NCBI GenBank assembly: GCA_030683705.1
Contig: JAUXPP010000057.1
Location: 1 to 64,000, forward strand
DNA length: 64,000 nucleotides
Source of the DNA: Polaromonas sp.
Lineage (GTDB): Bacteria > Pseudomonadota > Gammaproteobacteria > Burkholderiales > Burkholderiaceae_C
Direction: 5' to 3'
A program made the translations under genes and the position numbers. Positions 1-9,436 of this stretch are shown piece by piece. Positions within the stretch are counted from its first letter, which is position 1, and each line of letters begins with the position of its first letter. Below the pieces are notes generated by a model. It was not told where the DNA came from. It saw nothing but the letters and a program-made list of their open reading frames with translations, and made no database searches.

Positions 1-1
1 C

Positions 2-82
2 TTGCCGGTCAGCGCCGTTTTGGTGGTCGCGGCGCGGCGCGTGCGCGCCAGTTATGTCACCAGCGAGCTCTACCTCGGATGA
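2..82 (+). CDS. C-terminal end of an AI-2E family (PerM-type) transporter, partial
   Basis: An open frame enters from the left edge and stops at TGA 80-82, giving a 26-residue tail with a hydrophobic stretch (SAVLVVAA) followed by basic residues and ending in SELYLG. The stop overlaps the hda start codon (ATGA), so the two are probably cotranscribed. An AI-2E/PerM permease upstream of hda is the usual order in Comamonadaceae and this tail fits its cytoplasmic end. The family assignment rests mostly on context. The frame is too short for the ORF track. Confidence 0.5.
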   Translation: MPVSAVLVVAARRVRASYVTSELYLG

Positions 83-750
83 AGCAGATCCCGCTGGCCA
101 TCGGCATCGAAGCGGCGAACAGCTTCGACAACTTCCTGCCGGGCGCGAACGCGCTGGCGCTGGCGCACCTGCAGGCGCTCGGGCCGCAGTCGGCGCCGGT
201 TTACCTTTGGGGGCCGAGCGGCAGTGGCAAGACCCATTTGCTGCAGGCGCTGGTGCTGCAGTACCAGCAGCAGGGCGCGCAGGCCGGCTGGTTCAACGCC
301 GAAGACCCTGCGCCGTGGATGTTCGACGAGAGCTGGTCGCTGATCGTGATCGACCGCTGCGACGAGCTCCAGCCCGACCCGCAGCACGCCGCGTTCACGC
401 TGTTCGTCGAAGCCACGACCCGCGGTGTGCCGATCGTCGCCGCCGGCCGATTGCCGCCGGTCGACCTGCCGCTGCGTGAAGACCTGCGCACGCGCCTCGG
501 CTGGGGCCACGTGTTCGCGCTGCAGCCGCTGAACGAGACCGAGATGCGTGCCGCGCTGCGCCGCGAGGCCGATCGGCGCGGCGTGTTTCTGTCGGACGAG
601 GTGATGGGCTACCTGCTGACCCGCTTCGCACGCGACCTGAAACACCTGATGGCGCAGCTCGACCGGCTCGATGAATTCGCGCTCGCGAACAAGCGTGCCA
701 TCACGGTGCCGCTGCTCAAGCAAATGCTGATCGAAGAGGGTGGCGCATGA
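79..750 (+). CDS. hda: DnaA regulatory inactivator Hda
   Basis: A 223-residue AAA+ protein homologous to the DnaA ATPase core. Hda binds the sliding clamp and stimulates ATP hydrolysis by DnaA, which prevents re-initiation. The N-terminus carries a clamp-binding-like segment (QIPLAI, residues 3-8). Walker A is GPSGSGKT at 45-52, Walker B is the LIVID region near 90, and an arginine-rich sensor region follows. There is no DNA-binding domain IV, as expected for Hda. The start overlaps the preceding stop (ATGA) and the end overlaps the next start by 4 nt, so it sits in a translationally coupled run. Confidence 0.93.
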   Translation: MKQIPLAIGIEAANSFDNFLPGANALALAHLQALGPQSAPVYLWGPSGSGKTHLLQALVLQYQQQGAQAGWFNAEDPAPWMFDESWSLIVIDRCDELQPDPQHAAFTLFVEATTRGVPIVAAGRLPPVDLPLREDLRTRLGWGHVFALQPLNETEMRAALRREADRRGVFLSDEVMGYLLTRFARDLKHLMAQLDRLDEFALANKRAITVPLLKQMLIEEGGA

Positions 751-1433
751 GTTCTGAGCCGGGCCGCAACCTGTGTTTGTTCGACCTCGACGACACGCTG
801 CTGCCCCTCGACTCCGACCACGCCTGGGGCGAGTTCATGCTGCGGCTCGGCTGGGTCGACGCCGCCGAGTTCAAACGCCGTAACGACGCGTTCTACGCAC
901 AGTACAAAGACGGCGCACTCGACATCCACGCCTACATCGAATTTGCCAGCGGGCCGCTGCGCGCGCGCGGGCCCGAAGCGGCGGCGCAGGCCCACCGGCA
1001 GTTCATGCAGGAAGTGATCGTTCCGAACCTGCGGCCGGCGGCGCTGCAACTGGTGCGTTCGCACCAGACGCGCGGCGACCTGCTGGCCCTTGTCACCGCC
1101 ACCAACGACTTCATCACCGCGCCGATCGCGCAGGCCCTGGGCATCGCCGAACTGATCGCCGTCCGGCTGGAACGCGGGCCCGGGGGTACCATCACGGGCC
1201 GCATCGACGGCACGCCGAGCTACCGCGAAGGCAAGGTGCTGCGGGTGCAGGCATGGCTGGCCGAGCGTGATTGCAGCTGGCAGAGCTTCGAGCGCATCAG
1301 CGTCTACAGCGACTCCGTCAACGACCTCGCCCTGCTGGAGCGCGCGACCGACGCGGTGGCGACCAACCCGACGCCCGCCCTCGAAGCCGTGGCCACCGAG
1401 CGCGGCTGGCGCGTCCTGAAACTGTTCGAGTGA
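747..1433 (+). CDS. HAD-IB family phosphatase (SerB-like)
   Basis: A 228-residue haloacid dehalogenase-type hydrolase. The nucleophile motif DLDDT is at residues 13-17 and the C-terminal metal-binding motif appears as SDSVND near residue 190. Length and layout match HAD subfamily IB proteins related to phosphoserine phosphatase, and this gene sits between hda and pcnB in many Comamonadaceae. Members remove phosphate from small metabolites, but the substrate of this branch is not established, so I do not call it serB. The start codon overlaps the hda stop. Confidence 0.85.
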   Translation: MSSEPGRNLCLFDLDDTLLPLDSDHAWGEFMLRLGWVDAAEFKRRNDAFYAQYKDGALDIHAYIEFASGPLRARGPEAAAQAHRQFMQEVIVPNLRPAALQLVRSHQTRGDLLALVTATNDFITAPIAQALGIAELIAVRLERGPGGTITGRIDGTPSYREGKVLRVQAWLAERDCSWQSFERISVYSDSVNDLALLERATDAVATNPTPALEAVATERGWRVLKLFE

Positions 1434-1443
1434 ACACAAGCGA

Positions 1444-3027
1444 ATGATCAAAAAATTCATCGACAAGCTGCTGGGCAAGACCACCAAGGCCGAGCCTGCA
1501 AAAACGGCGGCCGGCAAGCGTGTCGAGGTGCCCAAGAGCGAGCACGGCATCGACCCGTCGCTGGTGGACGAACGTGCCGTCAAGGTTGTCAGCACGCTGG
1601 CTGAGGCCGGCTTCGAGGCCTACATCGTCGGCGGTGCGGTGCGCGACCTGCTGGTGGGGCTGCGGACGAAGGACTTCGACGTGGCGACCAACGCCACGCC
1701 CGAGCAGGTCAAGGGCCTGTTACGGCGCGCCTTCATCATCGGCCGGCGCTTTCGCATCGTGCATGTCATTTACGGCCGCGGCCGCGAACATGAAGTGATC
1801 GAGGTTTCGACCTTCCGCGCGCACCTCGACGCCAGCCTGGCCGAGCAGGTCGGCGGCAACGAGCGCACCAGCAAGAGCGAACTGGCCGGCATGAAACACG
1901 CGGTGGACGCCTCCGGCCGGGTGTTGCGCGACAACGTCTGGGGCCCGATGGAAGAAGACGCCGCGCGGCGCGACTTCACCATCAACGCCATGTATTACGA
2001 CCCGGAGACGCAGATCGTCGTCGACTACCACCACGGCATCCGCGACGCCAAGAAAAAAATCATCCGCATGATCGGCGACCCGGCCACGCGTTACCGCGAA
2101 GACCCGGTGCGCATCATCCGCGCCGTGCGTTTTTCGGCCAAGCTCAGCGCGCTGGGCTTCAAGTTCGAGGACAAGACGGCCGCGCCGCTGAAATCCATGA
2201 AGGGCCTGCTGGCCGACGTGCCGCAGTCGCGCCTGTTCGACGAGATGCTCAAGCTGTTGCAGACCGGCCACTCGCTGGCCAGCATCGAGCAACTGAAGTT
2301 CCTGGGCCTGAACACCGGCATCTACCCCTTGCTGGATGTGGTGGTGGATACGTCCGAAGAACCCTTTTTGCAACTGGCGTTGCTCGATACCGACCGCCGT
2401 GTCGGTGAAGGCAAGCCGGTCGCGCCCAGCTTTCTGCTGTCCTGTGTGCTCTGGGCCGATGTGCGCGAAGGCTGGGCCCGGCGCCTGAGCCGCGGCGAGC
2501 ACACCATGCCGGCGCTGCAGGACGCGATCGACGATGCCTTCAACGCCAAAATCGGCGATGTGTCGGGCCGCGGCAAGCTGGGCACCGACATGCGCGAGAT
2601 CTGGACCATGCAGCCGCGCTTCGAGAAACGCACCGGCAGCTCGCCCTATTCGCTGCTGGACCAGCCGCGCTTCCGGGCCGGCTTCGACTTCCTGCGCCTG
2701 CGCGCGCAGACCGGCGAGGTCGAGATGGAACTGGCCGAGTGGTGGGAAAAGTTCAGCACCGCCTACGACGACGAGCGCCACGAGATGATCGAGCAGGCGC
2801 GCCTGGCGCAGGCGCAAAAACCCCAGGCGCCGCGCACCCGCGTCAAGCGCGTGGAGAGCGACGCAGCGCGCGGCGTGGACGGCAGCCAGCTGGCGGCACC
2901 TTTCCCCGAGTTTGGCGAGTCCGGCGAGCCGGCGCCTGCCAAAAAACGCCGGCGCCGCCGCAAGCCGGCCAACCGCGAAGGCGGTGCGCAGCCCGCCAGC
3001 CCGCCGTCCGACAGCGCCGAACACTGA
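1444..3027 (+). CDS. pcnB: Poly(A) polymerase I PcnB
   Basis: A 527-residue class II nucleotidyltransferase that adds 3' poly(A) tails to RNA and promotes decay. The signature GGAVRDL is at 63-69 and the catalytic aspartates lie in DFDV (77-80). The RNA-binding neck and body follow (for example REDPVRIIRAVRFSAKL). The C-terminus is basic (KKRRRRRKPANRE), as in PcnB and unlike CCA-adding enzymes. The N-terminal MIKKFIDKLLGK is also PcnB-like. Only 10 nt separate it from the HAD gene, and folK follows 9 nt after its stop, which is a common pcnB-folK order. Confidence 0.95.
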   Translation: MIKKFIDKLLGKTTKAEPAKTAAGKRVEVPKSEHGIDPSLVDERAVKVVSTLAEAGFEAYIVGGAVRDLLVGLRTKDFDVATNATPEQVKGLLRRAFIIGRRFRIVHVIYGRGREHEVIEVSTFRAHLDASLAEQVGGNERTSKSELAGMKHAVDASGRVLRDNVWGPMEEDAARRDFTINAMYYDPETQIVVDYHHGIRDAKKKIIRMIGDPATRYREDPVRIIRAVRFSAKLSALGFKFEDKTAAPLKSMKGLLADVPQSRLFDEMLKLLQTGHSLASIEQLKFLGLNTGIYPLLDVVVDTSEEPFLQLALLDTDRRVGEGKPVAPSFLLSCVLWADVREGWARRLSRGEHTMPALQDAIDDAFNAKIGDVSGRGKLGTDMREIWTMQPRFEKRTGSSPYSLLDQPRFRAGFDFLRLRAQTGEVEMELAEWWEKFSTAYDDERHEMIEQARLAQAQKPQAPRTRVKRVESDAARGVDGSQLAAPFPEFGESGEPAPAKKRRRRRKPANREGGAQPASPPSDSAEH

Positions 3028-3036
3028 GGCTTCGCC

Positions 3037-3552
3037 ATGCCGGCTGGTGCATCCGGGAAAGAGACCACGCCGCAGGTCACCGCTTATGTGGCGCTGGGCG
3101 CCAACCTCGGTGATGCAGAAGCCACGGTGCGGCAGGCGATGGACGCGCTGGACCGCCTGCCGCTGAGCCGTGTGCTGCGGCGCTCCAGCCTGTACCGCAC
3201 CGCGCCCGTGGCCCGCGATTGCGCCGGCCGGGCGGACGGACCCGACTACATCAATGCCGTGGTGGCCCTGGACACGCGCCTGCCGGCGCTGGACTTGCTG
3301 GACCGCTTGCAGGCGCTGGAGCTGGCGGCGGGGCGTGAGCGGCCTTACCCGGATGCCCCGCGCACCCTGGACCTGGATCTGTTGTTGTACGGCGATGCCC
3401 GGATCGATTCACCGTGCCTGAGCGTGCCGCACCCGCGCATGATGCAGCGCGCCTTTGTGCTGGTGCCGCTGGCGGAGATTGCGCCCGGCCTGGTATCTGA
3501 AGCGCAGTTGCGCGCGGTGGCAAATCAGGCCATCACACGTGTCGATGCCTGA
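3037..3552 (+). CDS. folK: HPPK, 6-hydroxymethyl-7,8-dihydropterin pyrophosphokinase
   Basis: A 171-residue enzyme that transfers pyrophosphate from ATP to the pterin in folate synthesis. Visible family motifs are YVALGANLGD at the N-terminus, the SxLYRTAPV strand, the DYINAVV segment, the ATP/Mg motif RTLDLDLLLYGD and VPHPRMMQRAFVL. A GAGG Shine-Dalgarno precedes the ATG. It lies directly downstream of pcnB and converges on pdxH with only 11 nt between stops. Confidence 0.95.
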   Translation: MPAGASGKETTPQVTAYVALGANLGDAEATVRQAMDALDRLPLSRVLRRSSLYRTAPVARDCAGRADGPDYINAVVALDTRLPALDLLDRLQALELAAGRERPYPDAPRTLDLDLLLYGDARIDSPCLSVPHPRMMQRAFVLVPLAEIAPGLVSEAQLRAVANQAITRVDA

Positions 3553-3563
3553 GCGTTGAAGGC

Positions 3564-4214
3564 CTAGGGCGCGAGGCGCTCGCGCAGCCAGCCGCCGCCG
3601 TCCTGCAGCGTGTAGCGCAGGCGGTCATGCAGCCGGCTTTTGCGTCCCTGCCAGAATTGCCAGTTGTCGGGCTGGAGCCGGTAGCCGCCCCAGTGCGGCG
3701 GGCGTGGCGGCTGCAACAGGAATTTCGCGCCGTATTTCGCGGCATTGGCCACCAGCACACTCCGGCCGGAGATCACCTCGCTCTGCGGGCTGGCCCAGGC
3801 GCCTATGCGTGAGTCCAGCGGACGGCTGTGGAAGTAGGCATCGCTTTCTTCTGCCGAGACCTTTTCCACCACACCTTCGATACGCACCACCCGCTCGAGC
3901 TCGACCCAGTGAAACTGCAGGGCGGCAAAGGCATTGGCGGCCAGTTCGCGGCCCTTGCGGCTGTCGTAGTTGGTGTACCAGACGATGCCGCGCGCGTCGT
4001 AGCCCTTGACCAGCACCACGCGGGTGGAAGGGCGCCCATTGCCGGCCACCGTCGCCAGGGTCATGGCGTTGGGCTCGGGCACCTTGGCCGCAATCGCCTC
4101 CTTGAGCCACTGGTCGAACTGCTGCAGCGGGTCGGCCTGCGAGGCCTCTTCATTGAGTTCGGCGCGTTCGTAACTTTTGCGCAGGTCGGCGATGGATGTA
4201 GTGGGCTCGGACAT
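3564..4214 (-). CDS. pdxH: Pyridoxamine/pyridoxine 5'-phosphate oxidase
   Basis: A 216-residue FMN flavoprotein that makes pyridoxal 5'-phosphate in vitamin B6 salvage. The ORF track extends much further upstream, but family homology begins at [15 protein letters not shown], so I place the start at 4214. Conserved segments are [28 protein letters not shown], the [16 protein letters not shown] strand pair, SRIGAWAS and the C-terminal [20 protein letters not shown]. It diverges from the nucleotidyltransferase gene 31 nt away. Confidence 0.95.
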   Translation of the reverse strand: MSEPTTSIADLRKSYERAELNEEASQADPLQQFDQWLKEAIAAKVPEPNAMTLATVAGNGRPSTRVVLVKGYDARGIVWYTNYDSRKGRELAANAFAALQFHWVELERVVRIEGVVEKVSAEESDAYFHSRPLDSRIGAWASPQSEVISGRSVLVANAAKYGAKFLLQPPRPPHWGGYRLQPDNWQFWQGRKSRLHDRLRYTLQDGGGWLRERLAP

Positions 4215-4245
4215 GGGGCCAGTATAGTGAGGCAAGCACCATCCC

Positions 4246-4833
4246 ATGTCCCCATCGTCACCTTCCCCTTCCCCATCCTCCGCCGGCCCGCTGCCGGTGG
4301 TGATCGTGCTGGCGGCCGGCCGTGGCGAGCGCTTTGCCGCCTCCGGCGGCGCAACCCACAAACTCGCGGCGCTGCTGGCCGGCCAGCCGGTGCTCGGGCA
4401 TGTGCTGGCCGCGGTGCGCGCCAGCGGCCTGCCGCACCATGTCGTGCAGGCCGATGCCTCGCGGCCGGGCATGGGCGACTCGATTGCTGCCGGCGTGCGC
4501 GCCACCCCTGGCGCAGCGGGCTGGCTGATCCTGCCGGCCGACCTGCCGCTGGTGCGCGGCGACACGCTGCGCGCCGTAGCCGCGGCGCTGGGGCCGCAGG
4601 CGGTGGCGGTCCCTATGTACCGGGGTGAGCGCGGCCACCCGGTCGGGTTCCCGGCGGCCTGCCGTGATGGCTTGCTGGCTTTGAAGGGAAATCAGGGTGC
4701 AGCGCCCGTCCTGCGTGCGTACCAAGCTATGAATTCAATAGCACTTGTGGAGACTGACGACGTCGGCATCGTCACCGATGTCGACACCGTCGAGGACCTG
4801 GCGCGCGCCGAAGCGCTGCTGGCAGCGCGCTAG
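4246..4833 (+). CDS. MobA/MocA-like nucleotidyltransferase
   Basis: A 195-residue NTP-transferase. It has the N-terminal nucleotide-binding loop ([12 protein letters not shown]), a lysine in the HKLAALL segment, and the metal-binding ILPADLPLV motif near residue 90. These place it with MocA-type enzymes that transfer CMP or GMP to molybdopterin. The window also holds a molybdenum enzyme (SorA), which is consistent but not proof. The C-terminal third contains the palindrome GCTATGAATTCAATAGC, translated as AMNSIA, an unusual insertion in this family. Its TAG stop overlaps the sodC stop on the other strand. Confidence 0.75.
   Translation: MSPSSPSPSPSSAGPLPVVIVLAAGRGERFAASGGATHKLAALLAGQPVLGHVLAAVRASGLPHHVVQADASRPGMGDSIAAGVRATPGAAGWLILPADLPLVRGDTLRAVAAALGPQAVAVPMYRGERGHPVGFPAACRDGLLALKGNQGAAPVLRAYQAMNSIALVETDDVGIVTDVDTVEDLARAEALLAAR
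4726..4742. repeat. 17-bp dispersed palindrome, copy 1 (inside the MocA-like CDS)
   Basis: GCTATGAATTCAATAGC: 5-bp arms GCTAT/ATAGC around a 7-nt AATT-centred core. It is one of about nine related copies in the window and is preceded by CCAA in place of the usual CAAGCA. Confidence 0.8.
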
Positions 4834-5348
4834 CTTCTTGAAATGACGGCGCAAGCCAGCCGCGGCCCGGCGTTGCCGGTCGGCTGGGTGCGGTAGTCGT
4901 CGGGGTCGCGGTGCACGATCAGCCCCTTGCCGACGATGTCGGTGATGCCGCTGCCGACGCTGATGCTGGACGACTCGAAGCTGAAACGCGCCACGCCGCC
5001 GGCGTCGGCCTTCAGGCTGGGCAGGTCGCCGGTGTGGTGCATGCCCGTGGCGTGGCTGCCGTGTGGCGCACCCGTGGGATTGAAGTGGCCGCCGGTGCTC
5101 ATGCCGTCGCCGCTGGAGCAGTCGCCTTTTTCGTGGACGTGAAAGCCGTGCTCGGCATTGGGCTTGAGGCCACGCACCTCGCCGCTGACCAGCACCTTGC
5201 CGCCGGCCTGCACAAAGCTGGCGTTGCCGCTGGTGCTGTTGCCGGTGGTGGGCTGCAACTGGGCGCCGGCCCGCGGGCCGCCGGACGGACTGGCGCAGGC
5301 AGCCAGCAGGGCAGTGGCCGCAGCCATCAAAAGCAGTTTGGAAGCCAT
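4830..5348 (-). CDS. sodC: Cu/Zn superoxide dismutase lipoprotein
   Basis: A 172-residue periplasmic superoxide dismutase. The signal peptide ends in a lipobox (LLAACASP), so it is probably lipid-anchored. Copper and zinc ligands are visible in GFHVHEKGDCSS, GGHFNPTG, the HxxH segment HHTGDLP and GLIVHRDPDD. The C-terminal Cys (RLACAVI) pairs with the ligand-loop Cys in this family. The ORF track starts 60 codons upstream, but the signal peptide and an AGGAGA Shine-Dalgarno fix the start at 5348. Confidence 0.93.
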   Translation of the reverse strand: MASKLLLMAAATALLAACASPSGGPRAGAQLQPTTGNSTSGNASFVQAGGKVLVSGEVRGLKPNAEHGFHVHEKGDCSSGDGMSTGGHFNPTGAPHGSHATGMHHTGDLPSLKADAGGVARFSFESSSISVGSGITDIVGKGLIVHRDPDDYRTQPTGNAGPRLACAVISRS

Positions 5349-5398
5349 GGGAGTCTCCTGGTTGAAAAAGCGGGAAGAAGCTACTCTAAGGCCGCGCC

Positions 5399-6019
5399 TC
5401 AGGCCTCGGAAGTAGGACGGGGAGCCAAGTTGAGCAGCCTGGCCAGGGCGGCGTCCGAAATGCCATGGTGGTGCAGGCTCTCCAGCGTTTGCCGGGCGTA
5501 GTCGTGGGTGCTGCCATACCGTCCGCAAGCCACGGAAAAGATCTCGCGGTAACGCGCTTCGCTGAGTTCGCCGGTGAAATTCGGGCTGCGGCGCGACAGG
5601 GTGAAGGCCAGGGCCTGGACCGGTCCCTTGTCGGTGTTGCAGCGCAAGAGGCGCGGGTCATACACCCCGGTCACCATTTCGCGCAGCCAGAGCCGGGCGA
5701 CCACCTCGGGCACCTCGTGGCGCGGCACGCGGTACACCACGCCGTGGCAACTGCCGCCCGACAGCAGCGCGAACACCAGGCCAGGGCACTCGGGCGTGCC
5801 GCGGTTGATGCGGCTCCACATCTTGAGCGCCCGGTGCCAGCCATGCACCCTGGCGCGCCGCTGTTCGCTGAAGTCGAAATCGGGTCGCCAGATCAGCGAG
5901 GCATAGCCGAATATCCAGAGGTCCTCGCGGCCGCCCCAATGGTGCAGAAACCGCTCCAGCATGGGGGCGGGATCGCGCAGGGTTAACAGGCCGTTTGGCA
6001 GGTGAGTGTCCACACGCAC
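5399..6019 (-). CDS. ChaC-like gamma-glutamylcyclotransferase
   Basis: A 206-residue protein of the ChaC family, which cleaves glutathione to 5-oxoproline and Cys-Gly. The substrate loop YASLIWRPDF is near residue 40, with HGWHRALKMWS, the GVVYRVP strand and the conserved LREMVTGVYDPR. The catalytic glutamate is expected in the central REM segment. It stands alone, diverging from the OmpA-domain gene. No Shine-Dalgarno is clear and another start near the N-terminus is possible. Confidence 0.88.
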   Translation of the reverse strand: MRVDTHLPNGLLTLRDPAPMLERFLHHWGGREDLWIFGYASLIWRPDFDFSEQRRARVHGWHRALKMWSRINRGTPECPGLVFALLSGGSCHGVVYRVPRHEVPEVVARLWLREMVTGVYDPRLLRCNTDKGPVQALAFTLSRRSPNFTGELSEARYREIFSVACGRYGSTHDYARQTLESLHHHGISDAALARLLNLAPRPTSEA

Positions 6020-6102
6020 ACTTTACAATGCCCCTGAAATTTGCGCATCCCGCAAGTGCGCCACGCCTTCCCCGACCCCTACATCCCCCGGAGATTTTCT
6101 GC

Positions 6103-6666
6103 ATGTTTTCACAATCGGACGATGAGCAGCAGGGCTGGGTACTGGGCCTGTTGGCTGGTCTCATCGCGCTGGTGATGGCCCTGGTGCTGGGGCTGGCCCT
6201 GAGCCGCGCCGCGGCCCCGCGGCCGGTCCTGCCGCCTCCGGCCCCAGCGCCTGCACCGGCTGCTGTGCCTGCGCCGGTGGCTGCCACGCCTGCCGGCCTG
6301 CCGGCTTCGGCAGCGCTGGCGGCCCAGGCGCTCTCCGACGCCGCCAGCATCACGGTCGAATACGGCGTGGTGAAGTTTTACTTTGCGTCCGGCGAGGCCG
6401 AACTGGCGGCCGGCGCTGCCGACGCCTTGGTCGATGTGATCAAGGGTGCGCGCGGCGGCAAAAAGGTGCTGATCTCCGGTTTTCATGATGCCAAAGGCAA
6501 TGCAGCGCGCAATGCCGAACTGGCCAGGCAGCGCGCGCTGGCGGTGCGTGAAGCCCTGATTGCTGCCGGCGTGCCGGACAGCCAGATCCGCCTCGACAAG
6601 CCCGCACAAACCGCAGGCACGGGCAGCGATGCCGAAGCACGCCGGGTGGAGATCGCGCTGCAGTGA
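6103..6666 (+). CDS. Inner-membrane-anchored OmpA-domain protein
   Basis: A 187-residue protein. A short cytoplasmic N-terminus (MFSQSDDEQQ) leads into one transmembrane helix (GLLAGLIALVMALVLGLAL) and a Pro/Ala-rich linker. The OmpA/MotB-like peptidoglycan-binding domain then runs from about residue 85 (FYFASGEAEL ... NAELARQRALAVREAL ... DAEARRVEIAL). The start is set by a CCCGGAGA Shine-Dalgarno rather than the longer ORF. Such proteins tether the inner membrane to the wall. The linker is compositionally biased. Confidence 0.85.
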   Translation: MFSQSDDEQQGWVLGLLAGLIALVMALVLGLALSRAAAPRPVLPPPAPAPAPAAVPAPVAATPAGLPASAALAAQALSDAASITVEYGVVKFYFASGEAELAAGAADALVDVIKGARGGKKVLISGFHDAKGNAARNAELARQRALAVREALIAAGVPDSQIRLDKPAQTAGTGSDAEARRVEIALQ

Positions 6667-6737
6667 TCCACCGGCGGCTGGTAACCGCCTTGTACCCGTG
6701 GCTGTGCAAGGACTTGGTAACGAAGTAGGATGGGCGA

Positions 6738-6752
6738 CGTAATTAAGTTACC
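6738..6752. promoter_or_regulatory. Candidate HexR operator upstream of edd
   Basis: CGTAATTAAGTTACC has a GTAA/TTAC dyad and closely resembles the HexR consensus TGTAATTAAATTACA (from memory) that controls Entner-Doudoroff genes in proteobacteria. A weaker match (GGTAACGAAGTAG) lies 22 bp upstream, about two helical turns away. The site falls 23 nt before the chosen edd ATG and would be inside the coding region if the earlier ATG at 6730 were used. Confidence 0.65.
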
Positions 6753-6774
6753 ACCGAACACCCAGAAACCTTCC

Positions 6775-8595
6775 ATGACCCTCCATCCCGTCGTCGCCCA
6801 GGTGACCGAAAAAATACGCCAGCGCAGCCGCGCCACCCGCAGCGCCTACCTGCAGCGGCTTGAGACCACGGCGACCCGCGCCATCAGCGTGGACCGCATG
6901 GGTTGCGGCAACATCGCCCACGCGGTGGCCGGCATGCCGCTGGACGACCGCTTCAAGGTCGTCACCGAGCGTGCACCGAACATCGGCATCGTGACTGCGT
7001 ACAACGACATGTTGTCGGCGCACACCCCGCTGCAGCCTTACCCGGACCTGATCAAGTGGGAAGCGCGCCTGCATGGCGCCACCGCGCAGGTGGCCGGCGG
7101 CGTGCCGGCCATGTGTGACGGCGTTACCCAGGGCACGAGCGGCATGGAGCTCAGCCTGTTCAGCCGCGACGTGATCGCCATGGCCACGGCGGTGTCGCTG
7201 AGCCATGACATGTTCGACGCCGCGCTGATGCTGGGTGTCTGCGACAAGATCGTGCCCGGCTTGTTGATAGGCGCGCTGCACTTCGGCCACCTGCCCATGG
7301 TGTTTGTGCCGGCAGGTCCGATGCCGTCGGGCCTGCCGAACAAGGAAAAAGCCCGTGTGCGTGAACTCGCGGCGCAGGGCCTGGTCGGCCGCGACGGCCT
7401 GCTCGATGCCGAGCTCAAGAGTTACCACAGCCCCGGCACCTGCACTTTTTACGGCACCGCCAACAGCAACCAGATGCTGCTCGAAGCCATGGGTCTGCAT
7501 GTGCCCGGCACCGCTTTTGTCAACCCGGGCGATATGCTGCGCGACGAGCTCACGCGCGAGGCCGCGCGCACCGTGCTGGGGATTGTCAAGTCGTCGAAAC
7601 GCTTTTCACCTATCGGCAGGATCGTCGATGAAAAAGCCATCGTCAACGCCATGGTCGCGCTGCTGGCCACCGGCGGCTCGACCAACCACCTGATCCACTG
7701 GGTGGCGGTGGCGCGTTCGGCCGGCATCCTGATCGACTGGAACGATTTTTCCGACCTGTCCGATGTGGTGCCCCTGCTCACGCATGTGTATCCCAACGGC
7801 AGCGCCGACGTGAACCAGTTCCAGGCGGCGGGTGGCACCGGGTTTGTCATTCGCGAACTGCTGGACGCCGGCTTCATGCATGAAGACGTGCTGACGGTGC
7901 GCGCCGGCGGCATCCGCGAATACACCCGCGAGCCCGACATGCGCGACGGCAAGCTGGCCTGGCACGAGATGGGGGCGAGCAAGGACCAGGACATCGTCCG
8001 GCCGGCCAGTGCGCCCTTCAGCGCCAGCGGCGGTCTCAAGTTGCTGCAGGGCCAACTCGGCCGCAGCGTGATCAAGGTCTCGGCGGTGCCGGACGACCGC
8101 CACGTGATCGAGGCACCGGCGCGTGTCTTCGATTCGCAGGAGGGCCTGCACCTGGCCTTCCAGGCTGGCGAGCTGGACCGCGACGTCATCTGCGTGGTGC
8201 GCTGGCAAGGGCCTCAGGCCAACGGCATGCCCGAGTTGCACAAACTCACGCCGCCGCTGGCGGTGTTGCAGGGCAAGGGCTTTCGCGTGGCGCTGGTGAC
8301 CGACGGCCGCATGAGCGGTGCGTCGGGCAAGGTGCCGGCGGCCATCCATGTCTCGCCCGAGGCGGCGGCCGGTGGCCCGCTGGCGAAAGTGCGCGACGGC
8401 GATGTGATCCTGCTCGATGCCATCAAGGGCATACTGGAGATCCAGGTGCCGGCCGCCGAATGGGCCGCGCGCGAGACCGCGCTGATGCCCGAAGCCCTGC
8501 GCGCCGCCAACGGGGTGGGCATGGGGCGTGAGCTGTTTGCGGGCATGCGGCGCCATGCGCTGACCGCTGAAGAAGGAGCTTTGTCGTGGATGTGA
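6775..8595 (+). CDS. edd: Phosphogluconate dehydratase
   Basis: A 606-residue iron-sulfur dehydratase of the IlvD/Edd family that turns 6-phosphogluconate into 2-keto-3-deoxy-6-phosphogluconate. Family segments include [15 protein letters not shown], the cysteine motif MCDGVTQG, the cysteine-bearing [13 protein letters not shown], and [16 protein letters not shown]. The ORF opens at 6730, but homology begins at [10 protein letters not shown] and the upstream 45 nt contain a HexR-like operator, so I start at 6775. It overlaps eda by 10 nt. Confidence 0.95.
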   Translation: MTLHPVVAQVTEKIRQRSRATRSAYLQRLETTATRAISVDRMGCGNIAHAVAGMPLDDRFKVVTERAPNIGIVTAYNDMLSAHTPLQPYPDLIKWEARLHGATAQVAGGVPAMCDGVTQGTSGMELSLFSRDVIAMATAVSLSHDMFDAALMLGVCDKIVPGLLIGALHFGHLPMVFVPAGPMPSGLPNKEKARVRELAAQGLVGRDGLLDAELKSYHSPGTCTFYGTANSNQMLLEAMGLHVPGTAFVNPGDMLRDELTREAARTVLGIVKSSKRFSPIGRIVDEKAIVNAMVALLATGGSTNHLIHWVAVARSAGILIDWNDFSDLSDVVPLLTHVYPNGSADVNQFQAAGGTGFVIRELLDAGFMHEDVLTVRAGGIREYTREPDMRDGKLAWHEMGASKDQDIVRPASAPFSASGGLKLLQGQLGRSVIKVSAVPDDRHVIEAPARVFDSQEGLHLAFQAGELDRDVICVVRWQGPQANGMPELHKLTPPLAVLQGKGFRVALVTDGRMSGASGKVPAAIHVSPEAAAGGPLAKVRDGDVILLDAIKGILEIQVPAAEWAARETALMPEALRAANGVGMGRELFAGMRRHALTAEEGALSWM

Positions 8596-9239
8596 AACTC
8601 GATCTCGACCGGCCGCTGACATCCCTGCAGGTGATGCAGGACGCGCCGGTGATCCCGGTGATTGTGTTGACGGATGTTGCGCACGCCGTGCCGCTGGCCC
8701 GCGCGCTGGTGGCTGGCGGCATCCGCATGCTCGAAGTGACGCTGCGCACACCGCAGGCGCTGGCCTGTATCGAGGCCATCGCGCGTGATGTGCCCGAGGC
8801 GGTGGTCGGCGCCGGCACCGCGCGCAGTGCAGCCGACGTGCAGGCCTGCGCCATGGCCGGCGCGCGTTTTATCGTGAGCCCGGGCTACACCCATGCCGTC
8901 GGCACGGCCTGCCGCGATGCGCACCTGCCGCTGCTGCCCGGCGTGGCCACCGGCAGCGAGATCATGGCGGCGCAGGAAGACGGTTACACCGAACTCAAGT
9001 TTTTCCCGGCCCTGCAGGCCGGCGGCCTGGCCATGCTCAAGGCCTGGGGCGGACCCTTCGGTGATGTGAGCTTCTGCCCCACGGGCGGCATCACCGCGTC
9101 CAATGCGGCGGAGTTCCTGGCGCTGGCCAACGTCGCCTGCGTCGGCGGCTCCTGGCTGGTGCCGGCCGATGCGCTGGCGCGCGGCGACTGGGCCCGGGTC
9201 ACGGACCTGGCGCGGCAGGCGGCGGGCTTGCCGAGATAG
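8586..9239 (+). CDS. eda: KDPG aldolase
   Basis: A 217-residue class I aldolase that splits 2-keto-3-deoxy-6-phosphogluconate into pyruvate and glyceraldehyde 3-phosphate. It shows [20 protein letters not shown], the EVTLRTP strand, [12 protein letters not shown], the Schiff-base lysine region ELKFFPA and FCPTGGIT. The start is a GTG placed 8 nt after an AAGGAG Shine-Dalgarno inside the end of edd, so translation is coupled. A second, different KDPGal aldolase (dgoA) is encoded at 23.7 kb. Confidence 0.95.
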   Translation: MDVKLDLDRPLTSLQVMQDAPVIPVIVLTDVAHAVPLARALVAGGIRMLEVTLRTPQALACIEAIARDVPEAVVGAGTARSAADVQACAMAGARFIVSPGYTHAVGTACRDAHLPLLPGVATGSEIMAAQEDGYTELKFFPALQAGGLAMLKAWGGPFGDVSFCPTGGITASNAAEFLALANVACVGGSWLVPADALARGDWARVTDLARQAAGLPR

Positions 9240-9292
9240 CCTGGTTTCATGTGCCAAAGGGGCTTGATTCCTTTTGGTGACGTGCGTGAGAA

Positions 9293-9309
9293 GCTATCGA
9301 ATTTGTAGC
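9293..9309. repeat. 17-bp dispersed palindrome, copy 2
   Basis: GCTATCGAATTTGTAGC downstream of eda has one imperfect arm but the same length and AATT core as the other copies. Confidence 0.6.
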
Positions 9310-9436
9310 AAATTCATGGGCTTGCTGGCAGCCCGGACTGGATCCGGGAACCATGCCCGATGACCGCCGCCGTTCGGGTTGAGCTTGTCGAAGCCGTTTT
9401 CTCCTTCAAGCCTTTGAGTTCGTGAATGCCTGCTGG

